A DNA stretch of 64,000 bases, from positions 930,001-994,000 of the forward strand of contig NZ_WLYK01000001.1 of the NCBI RefSeq assembly GCF_009707545.1. Reading direction: 5' to 3'. Shown piece after piece: positions 56,153-64,000 of the stretch (position 1 is its first letter; each line of letters opens with the position of its first letter). Both the position numbers and the translations under genes were made by a program. A model generated the notes under the pieces. That model was not told where the DNA came from. It did no database searches and saw only the letters and a program-made list of their open reading frames with translations. The DNA is from Nakamurella alba (GTDB taxonomy: Bacteria > Actinomycetota > Actinomycetes > Mycobacteriales > Nakamurellaceae).

Positions 56153-57147
56153 GCGGTCACCCGCGTCCGGCCGACCCGCAGCACGGCGGCCGCGGCGACG
56201 ACCACGCCGATCACCGTGATGCCGAGCGCGGCGAGCGTGAGTCCGTCCGGGCGGACGATCGACTGTCCGCGCAGGGCCTGCCATGTCGTGATGCCAATGA
56301 CCGCCGACCAGCCGATCGCGGCGACATGCACGAGGCGGCGCCGGGTGTCGGAGGACCGCAGCTGCCGCACCCCGCGCCGGGCGAGCAGTTCGAGCAGGAT
56401 GAGCACGATCGGGATCAGCTGCAGCGCATGCATTCCCAGGAAGTGCGGGATGCGCAGGTCGCCGGCCACCGTGCTCCAGCCGAGGATCGGCAGGCCGGGG
56501 CCGCCGTCCGGTACGCCGACGGTGTGCGCGCCGACGATGTCCATCGGGGCGCCGCCCTCGGCGGCGGCCAGCTGCTGGGCGGTCGGGCTGGTCATCAGGA
56601 ACCCGAGAGCCATGCCGACCAGCGCGATCAGCGCGCCCCAGCGGATGGCAACGGTGCGGGCGCGATCGGCGCCGGGCACCCGGAACAGCAGCACGCTCAG
56701 CACCAGCGTCGCGCCCCACACCACCGCGATGGACGCACCCATCAGGCTCCACGCGGCGGTGTCGAACGGTGTCGCGACGTTGAAGTGGCTGGTGGTCATC
56801 CGGAACGTCTGCCCGACGATCACCACCATCTCCACAGCCAGGAAGACCGCGGCGATCGTGCCGGACCACCAGGCGATCCGGCGGAACCGGGGCAGCTGCT
56901 CGATCAGCCAGGCCCAGGTCACGGCGTAGATCAGGATGGACAGCGCGAACTTCATCGGCTTGTCCCAGATGTTCAGGCCGACCAGCTCGCGGTCGTCGAC
57001 GATCATCCCGACCAGGGCGCCGATGACGATCACCAGGTCGGCGGCGGCCAGCAGCCGCAGCGGGAGATGCCGGGCTCCGCGGCCGGGACCGCCTGTGCCG
57101 GTGGACTTATCGATCGGATCCTGGCGGAACGGGGTGAAGACGCTCAT
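56149..57147 (-). CDS. Polytopic membrane protein, unknown
   Basis: 332 residues with about nine hydrophobic segments, not recognised. A polar start (MSVFTPFRQDPIDKST) precedes the first helix. Conserved-looking polar patches inside the membrane part include NIWDKPMKFALSI, RMTTSHFN and FLGMHALQLIP, with histidines that could bind a cofactor. The ATG lies 41 bases inside the MerR gene in another frame, so the two are coupled. Confidence 0.65.
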   Translation of the reverse strand: MSVFTPFRQDPIDKSTGTGGPGRGARHLPLRLLAAADLVIVIGALVGMIVDDRELVGLNIWDKPMKFALSILIYAVTWAWLIEQLPRFRRIAWWSGTIAAVFLAVEMVVIVGQTFRMTTSHFNVATPFDTAAWSLMGASIAVVWGATLVLSVLLFRVPGADRARTVAIRWGALIALVGMALGFLMTSPTAQQLAAAEGGAPMDIVGAHTVGVPDGGPGLPILGWSTVAGDLRIPHFLGMHALQLIPIVLILLELLARRGVRQLRSSDTRRRLVHVAAIGWSAVIGITTWQALRGQSIVRPDGLTLAALGITVIGVVVAAAAVLRVGRTRVTA

Positions 57148-57823
57148 CACGACCTTCTTCCGGTGACGGTAGGGTGTCCGGCCCGGTTTCCGGGCGCGGG
57201 AAGTGCTTGGCGAAGACCTGCACCTGGGCGATCCGGCGCAGGACGGCGAACATGGCGTCGCCCAGAACCGTTCCGACGACGGCGGTGTCGACCATCGCGT
57301 CGCGTTCCGGGACGACCGAGCGGACGAGCTCCTGGTCGGCCTCCGCCACCAGTTCGGCGGCGGCCGCGTACCCGCGCAGCAGCACGGCGGGGTCGCGATC
57401 GGTGAGTTGGGACCAGGTGTCGAGCAGACCGGCCAGGCGCAGCCGGTTGGGATCACCGGGGTAGTCGGTCCAGTCCTTCTCGGCCGCCAGCCGGTCGACG
57501 GTCTCCAGTGCGGCAGCGGACGGATCGGTGCCGACCCCGGCCGATCCCGGTGCGACCAGATGGGTCTGCATGGTGCCGAGCATCTCCAGCACCGGGCGGG
57601 ACCGGTCCTGCACGACGTCGACGACCTCCCGCACCTCGGCCAGCGACATGCCGCCGACCCCGAGCAGCGCCCGCACCAGTCGCAGTCGCCGGACGTGCTC
57701 GTCGGTGTAGTCGGCCTGGTTGCGGGCGGTCGCGGTGCCGGCCGGCAGCAGTCCCTCGCGCAGGTAGAACTTGATGGTCGCCACCGGGACGCCGGTGGTG
57801 CTGCTGAGTTCGCCCATCCGCAT
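57107..57823 (-). CDS. MerR-family transcriptional regulator
   Basis: 238 residues. The winged helix MGELSSTTGVPVATIKFYLR with REGLLPAG and the following DEHVRRLRLVRALLGVGGMS is typical. The C-terminal 150 residues have no cysteines for metal binding and probably bind an organic ligand or act as a dimer arm. ATG 57823 preferred, as it begins right behind a -10 box; 57817 is possible. It overlaps the membrane protein gene by 41 bases and probably controls this three-gene operon. Confidence 0.85.
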   Translation of the reverse strand: MRMGELSSTTGVPVATIKFYLREGLLPAGTATARNQADYTDEHVRRLRLVRALLGVGGMSLAEVREVVDVVQDRSRPVLEMLGTMQTHLVAPGSAGVGTDPSAAALETVDRLAAEKDWTDYPGDPNRLRLAGLLDTWSQLTDRDPAVLLRGYAAAAELVAEADQELVRSVVPERDAMVDTAVVGTVLGDAMFAVLRRIAQVQVFAKHFPRPETGPDTLPSPEEGRDERLHPVPPGSDR

Positions 57824-57829
57824 ATGGAT

Positions 57830-57858
57830 ACCGTAGCTATCGATAGCGGCACTGTCCA
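57830..57858 (-). promoter_or_regulatory. MerR promoter with 12-bp palindrome
   Basis: On the reverse strand TGGACA and TACGGT are spaced 17 bp; between them lies the perfect palindrome GCTATCGATAGC (57836-57847), the place where MerR proteins bind. The -10 ends six bases before the ATG, so the mRNA would be leaderless. Confidence 0.55.
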
Positions 57859-57881
57859 CTATCTGATGGAACGAAATGCGC

Positions 57882-57911
57882 CTGACCGCTGTCGTGGGTG
57901 CGTCGTAAACT
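57882..57911 (+). promoter_or_regulatory. Predicted phoH promoter
   Basis: CTGACC and TAAACT are spaced 18 bp. The start point near 57918 would give a leader of about 60 bases to the GTG of phoH. Confidence 0.45.
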
Positions 57912-57978
57912 GGGAACAGCAGCGCTGGTACAGGACAGCCACCCGCGCAGGACATCAAGGAAGCAGGCCACGCAGCCC

Positions 57979-60266
<2,288 letters not shown>

Positions 60267-60270
<4 letters not shown>

Positions 60271-60827
60271 CGATCGAGGTCGCCAACGAGTCCGGGGTGG
60301 AGGTGGACGAGACCTCGCTGATCGCGGTGTCCCGGTTCGCCCTCGACCGGATGGGCATCAACGCGCTGGCCGAGCTGTCCCTGCTGCTGGTCGACGTCGA
60401 GGCGATGACCGACCTGCACGTGAAGTGGATGGACGAGCCGGGCCCGACCGACGTCATGAGCTTCCCGATGGACGAGCTGGACACCGCCCGCCGCCCCGAC
60501 GAGTCGGGACCCGGCCCGGCGCTGCTCGGTGACGTCGTGCTGTGCCCGGCGGTCGCGACGGACCAGGCATCCCAGGCCGGGCACTCGCTCGACGACGAAT
60601 TGCACCTGCTCACGGTGCACGGCATCCTGCACCTGCTCGGTTACGACCATGCCGAGCCGGCCGAGGAACGCGAGATGTTCCGGCTGCAGAACGACCTGCT
60701 GGACGGCTGGCGGGAGAACCGCGCCGATGCCGAGCGCCGGCGCCGGCTCACCGAGGTGGATGCCGCCGTGCTCGATGCCGCGGAGATGGGTGCCCCCGCG
60801 CCCGCCCGCGGTCCCGGCGAGAGCTGA
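60267..60827 (+). CDS. ybeY: Endoribonuclease YbeY
   Basis: 186 residues. A zinc-dependent RNase for 16S rRNA 3'-end maturation and ribosome quality control. The metal motif [11 protein letters not shown] has H118, H122 and H128. [10 protein letters not shown] is the second signature. The C-terminal 45 residues are a charged extension. ATG overlaps phoH, so both are made together. Confidence 0.96.
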
Positions 60828-60835
60828 CCGCCGCG

Positions 60836-62278
60836 ATGGACGCCCTCGACATCACCCTGCTGATCGTCGCGGCGGCGCTGATCCCGATCGCGGGTCTGTT
60901 CGCCGCTGCCGACGCGGCGATCAGCATGGTCTCGGCCGCCCGGGTGGAGGAGATGCAGCGGGAGGGTCGGCGCGGAGCCGCCTCGCTGCTCGAGATCGCC
61001 CACGACAAGCCGCGTTTCACCAACCTGCTGCTGCTCCTGCGGGTCGGGGCGGAGCTCACCGCGACCGTGCTGGTCACCGCGGTGGCGCTGTCCACCTGGG
61101 GATTCCACTGGCTGGTCGCGGTTGTGGTGGTACTGGTGATGCTGCTGCTCACTTACGTGGTGATCGGCGTGCTGCCCCGCACCCTCGGCCGGCAGCACCC
61201 GTACCCGGTCGGGCTGCGGGCCGCCGGCCCCACCCGCGCCTTCGGACGTGTACTGGCCCCGGTGGTCCGGCTGCTGATCCTGCTCGGCAACGCGATCACC
61301 CCGGGCCGCGGCTTCCGCGAGGGGCCGTTCTCCTCCGACATCGAGCTGCGCGAGCTGCTGACCATGGCCGGGGACCGGGGCGTGGTGGAGGAGAACGAAC
61401 GGGAGATGCTGCAGAGCGTCTTCGATCTCGGCGACACCATCGCCCGCGAGGTGATGGTCCCGCGCACCGAGGTGGTCTGGATCGAATCCGGGAAGTCGCC
61501 GCGGCAGGCGCTGCAGCTGGCCACCCGCTCCGGCTTCTCCCGAATCCCGGTGGTCGGGGAGGACGTCGACGACGTGCTGGGCGTGGTGCAGGTCAAGGAC
61601 CTGATCGCCCGCACCATGAGCCTGGACCCGGCGGATCGCGGTCCCGATCTGGTCGACGTCATGCGCTCGCCCGTGTTCGTCCCGGAGTCCAAGGACGTCG
61701 ACGACCTGCTGCGCGAGATGCAGCGCGACCGCACGCACTTCGCCATCGTGGTCGACGAGTACGGCGGCACCGCCGGCATCATCACCATCGAGGACATCCT
61801 GGAGGAGATCGTCGGCGAGATCACCGACGAGTACGACCAGGACGCCCGCGAACCGATCGAGCACCTGGAGGACGGGGTGGTCCGGGTCAGTGCCCGGCTG
61901 CCCGTCGAGGACCTCGGCCATGTCTTCGACGTCGAACTGCCCGCCGAGGACGTCGAGACGGTCGGCGGCCTTTTCGCGCAGTTGCTGGGCCGGGTGCCGC
62001 TGGCCGGGGCGGAGGCCGAGATCAACGGCCTGCACCTGCTCGGCGAAGCGGGTACCGACCGGCGCGGCCGGCCGCGGGTCCAGTCCCTGCTCGTCCGGCG
62101 GCTGGAGCCGGAGGACGACGGGGAGACCGACGACGACGAGGCGGGCGACACGGACGAGGGTGGGCGACGCGGCCACCCCGCCGATCAGGAGAACAGCCGC
62201 GGCGAGCGTGCCGCGGCGGACAGCACGTCGCGCGGGCGGTCGTCCCGCAGCGGCGAGGACGAGAAGGTGCATCGGTGA
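60836..62278 (+). CDS. CNNM/CorC-type hemolysin-family membrane protein
   Basis: 480 residues. An N-terminal CNNM transmembrane domain (about 1-140) is followed by two CBS domains (about 190-320: VMVPRTEVVWI and DEYGGTAGIITIEDILEEIV) and a CorC/HlyC transporter-associated domain (about 330-410). The C-terminal 70 residues are highly charged. Related to magnesium/cobalt efflux proteins; true transport is not proven for this type. ATG 60836. The ybeY-CNNM-era order is conserved. Confidence 0.92.
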   Translation: MDALDITLLIVAAALIPIAGLFAAADAAISMVSAARVEEMQREGRRGAASLLEIAHDKPRFTNLLLLLRVGAELTATVLVTAVALSTWGFHWLVAVVVVLVMLLLTYVVIGVLPRTLGRQHPYPVGLRAAGPTRAFGRVLAPVVRLLILLGNAITPGRGFREGPFSSDIELRELLTMAGDRGVVEENEREMLQSVFDLGDTIAREVMVPRTEVVWIESGKSPRQALQLATRSGFSRIPVVGEDVDDVLGVVQVKDLIARTMSLDPADRGPDLVDVMRSPVFVPESKDVDDLLREMQRDRTHFAIVVDEYGGTAGIITIEDILEEIVGEITDEYDQDAREPIEHLEDGVVRVSARLPVEDLGHVFDVELPAEDVETVGGLFAQLLGRVPLAGAEAEINGLHLLGEAGTDRRGRPRVQSLLVRRLEPEDDGETDDDEAGDTDEGGRRGHPADQENSRGERAAADSTSRGRSSRSGEDEKVHR

Positions 62279-62619
62279 CCGCACAGCCCGCCTCCCTCCC
62301 GGCGGAGGACGAGAAGTTGGTGACCCTGGCCAAGGGTGCCCGCGGCCGGGCCGGCGCGGCCGAGGGGGCCGCGGTGCGCGACCAGGACGGACGCACCTAT
62401 GCGGCGGCGACCGTCCGGCTGCCCTCGTTCTCACTCACCGCGGTCCAGGCCGCGGTGGCCACGGCGGTGGCCTCCGGGGCGGAGGAACTGGAGGCCGTGG
62501 TGCTGTTCGGCAGCACCTCCGCGGATGAGGTATCGATCGCTGCCGCCCGGGACATGTCGGCGCCGCTGCTGATCGCCGTGGGGCCGGACGGCGCGATCGG
62601 TGAGACCCTGACGTGGTGA
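62275..62619 (+). CDS. Cytidine-deaminase-like protein without catalytic residues
   Basis: 114 residues. The fold outline of cytidine deaminase is seen (KLVTLAKGARGRA, GAAVRDQDGRTYAAATV, then a helix where the HAE/CAE motif should be), but the protein has no His and no Cys at all, so it cannot bind the catalytic zinc. A similar small protein lies between the CNNM gene and era in mycobacteria (Rv2365c position). GTG overlapping the CNNM stop and ending in the era start. Role unknown, perhaps structural. Confidence 0.75.
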   Translation: MTAQPASLPAEDEKLVTLAKGARGRAGAAEGAAVRDQDGRTYAAATVRLPSFSLTAVQAAVATAVASGAEELEAVVLFGSTSADEVSIAAARDMSAPLLIAVGPDGAIGETLTW

Positions 62620-63584
62620 ACGCCCCTGCCGGTCCGGGTTCCGACACCGCTACGCCGGACGCTGCTCCGGAGCAGCCGCACCGGTCCGGCTTCGCCTGTT
62701 TCGTCGGCCGGCCGAACGCCGGCAAGTCCACCCTGCTGAACGCGATGGTCGGCCAGAAGGTCGCGATCACCTCGGACAAGCCGCAGACCACCCGGCGTGC
62801 GGTGCGCGGGATCATCACCCGCGACGACGCGCAGATGGTCGTCGTCGACACCCCGGGGATGCACAAGCCGCGCACCCTGCTCGGCGAGCGGCTCGGCGAC
62901 CTGGTCCGGTCCGTCTGGAGCGACGTGGACGTCATCGGCTTCTGCGTGCCCGCCGACGAGAAGGTCGGGCCGGGGGACCGGCGGATCGCCGCCGAGATCG
63001 CCGAGCAGGCCGGCCGGACGCCGGTGATCGGCGTGATCACCAAGACCGACAAGGCCTCCGCCGACCAGATCGCCGCCCAGCTGCTGTTGCTCTCCGAGGT
63101 GCGGGAGTTCGCCGAGATCGTCCCGGTGTCCGCGGTGCGGCAGGAGCAGGTCGGGCTGCTCGCCGACCTGATGATCGCCCGGTTGCCGGAGGGCCCCCGT
63201 CTCTACCCGGACGGTGAGGTCACCGACGAGCCGGTCGAGACCATGATCTCCGAGATCATCCGGGAGTCCGCCTTGGACGGGGTGCGCGACGAGCTGCCCC
63301 ACTCGCTGGCCGTGCTGGTCGACGAGATGGGACCGCGCGAGGGCCGCCCGGAGAACTCCCCGATGACCGACATCTACGCGACCATCTACGTCGAGCGCGA
63401 CTCACAGAAGGCGATCGTGCTGGGCCGCAAGGGATCCCGGCTCGGTGAGGTCGGCCGGCGCTCCCGCCTGCAGATCGAGAAGCTCCTCGGGCAGCGGGTG
63501 TACCTGAGCCTGCACATCAGCGTCGCCAAGGACTGGCAGCGCGACCCCAAGCAACTCCGCAAGCTCGGGTTCGACCCGCAGTAG
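62616..63584 (+). CDS. era: GTPase Era
   Basis: 322 residues. Binds 16S rRNA near its 3' end for 30S assembly. G1 GRPNAGKSTLLN, switch TSDKPQTTRRAV, G3 DTPGMHKP, G4 TKTD, and the C-terminal KH domain with VLGRKGSRLGEVGRRSR. Unlike many actinobacterial versions, it keeps the full KH domain. GTG 62616 overlaps the previous stop; GTG 62613 is possible. Confidence 0.97.
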   Translation: MNAPAGPGSDTATPDAAPEQPHRSGFACFVGRPNAGKSTLLNAMVGQKVAITSDKPQTTRRAVRGIITRDDAQMVVVDTPGMHKPRTLLGERLGDLVRSVWSDVDVIGFCVPADEKVGPGDRRIAAEIAEQAGRTPVIGVITKTDKASADQIAAQLLLLSEVREFAEIVPVSAVRQEQVGLLADLMIARLPEGPRLYPDGEVTDEPVETMISEIIRESALDGVRDELPHSLAVLVDEMGPREGRPENSPMTDIYATIYVERDSQKAIVLGRKGSRLGEVGRRSRLQIEKLLGQRVYLSLHISVAKDWQRDPKQLRKLGFDPQ

Positions 63585-64000
63585 GTCTTCCTCCAGGCGG
63601 TTGTGTCGGGTTGCTGCAGACGATGGTTGCCGGCTGTCCGTTGCTGAGGTGGTCGGGTTCTACCACTGCCTGGACAGGGTGTCGTTGTCGGCCGGGTCAG
63701 GTTGTGGCTTGCGACGTCCGGATCCGCGTCGAGGTGGTCGGTTCAATGTTGCCTGGACAGGGTGCCGTTGGTGGCCGGTCGCTGGCTGGGCGTCGGTCCT
63801 GTAGTGGTGGGGCCGGGGAGGGCATCTTCCGGCGGGGTTCTCGACTCCGGGTCCGTCTGGCGACATCTGTTGTAGCGCAACGGCCCGGGAAGGCTCTTGG
63901 CTGTCGGTGCGCTGGTGGTCAGGTTCTACCGCTGCCGCCTGGACAGGGGTCCGTGGCCGCCGGGTCGGGTCGTCGGGTGTCGGTTGGTGTCGTGGTGGGG
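63585..64000. other. Gene-free 3' stretch with degenerate repeats
   Basis: No gene is supported up to the window end. The composition is unusually T/G-rich against the rest. Three related copies of a roughly 50-bp sequence are present (listed separately). Short open frames here lack ribosome sites and the codon pattern of the neighbourhood. Confidence 0.6.
63648..63967 (+). repeat. Three dispersed copies of a ~50-bp repeat
   Basis: Copies start at 63648, 63733 and 63914. Each has GGTGGTC, then a GGTTC-like stretch (GGTTCTACC in the first and third), CTGGACAGGG and a closing G/C-rich GGCCGG-type end. Differences are many, so they are old or under loose constraint. The pattern may continue beyond the window. 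Confidence 0.65.

Noticed and set aside
63601-63866. Small open frames on both strands behind era
   Set aside because: They lie in the repeat stretch, lack ribosome sites and show no codon bias like the neighbours.
63648-63967. CRISPR array
   Set aside because: Copies differ in many positions, spacing is uneven, and no cas gene is present.

Overview
The window is a high-GC actinobacterial chromosome segment with dense, mostly overlapping genes, many GTG starts and several putative leaderless promoters. The backbone order (valS-folC-ndk, rne-rplU-rpmA-obgE-proBA-nadD-rsfS, comEA-comEC, holA-rpsT, lepA, hemW, hrcA-dnaJ-rsmE, phoH-ybeY-CNNM-era) is the conserved actinobacterial one. The mix of coproporphyrin-dependent heme genes, a MhuD homologue and a DUF4233 protein suggests a Nakamurella/Frankia-like lineage; this placement is inference. 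No tRNA, rRNA, CRISPR, insertion sequence or prophage gene was seen.

Layout. 1-4354: end of valS, folC, a DUF4233 membrane protein, ndk, an acetyltransferase. 4396-7656: a tiny sortase-type LAATG surface peptide divergent from a three-gene ABC exporter, with a perfect CRP-type operator between them. 8024-18334: RNase E with an IF2N-like head, then the rplU-rpmA and obgE-proB-proA-nadD-rsfS-phosphoglycerate-mutase-like operons. 18836-22209: comEA-comEC behind two actinobacterial DnaA boxes. 22281-39560: a roughly 17 kb block lying between comEC and holA, with a fused double acyl-CoA dehydrogenase, an enoyl-CoA hydratase, a guanidine-III riboswitch and its SMR exporter, the whole heme pathway (hemA facing hemE-hemY-hemQ-hemH-hemC-hemD-hemB-hemL), threonine synthase behind a SAM-I riboswitch, and a divergent SRPBCC/CGNR pair sharing a palindromic operator. 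39600-50333: holA, rpsT, a lipase lipoprotein, an NlpC/P60 hydrolase, lepA, a MhuD-type heme-degrading enzyme, two small membrane proteins and hemW. 50359-63584: two reverse-strand genes, the CIRCE-controlled hrcA-dnaJ-rsmE-hydrolase operon, a three-gene MerR cassette on the opposite strand, then phoH-ybeY-CNNM-deaminase-like-era.

The most striking element is a 359-residue intein inside PhoH, just before Walker B. It has Ala at position 1, the Trp/Cys/Thr signature of class 3 inteins (W66, C339, T357), a terminal His-Asn, Thr at +1 and two LAGLIDADG-type motifs. Other unusual points are the two riboswitches, the DnaA boxes ahead of the competence genes, an iron-box-like site between hemA and hemE, the minimal sortase substrate, and short tandem repeats sitting on or next to stop codons of three genes.
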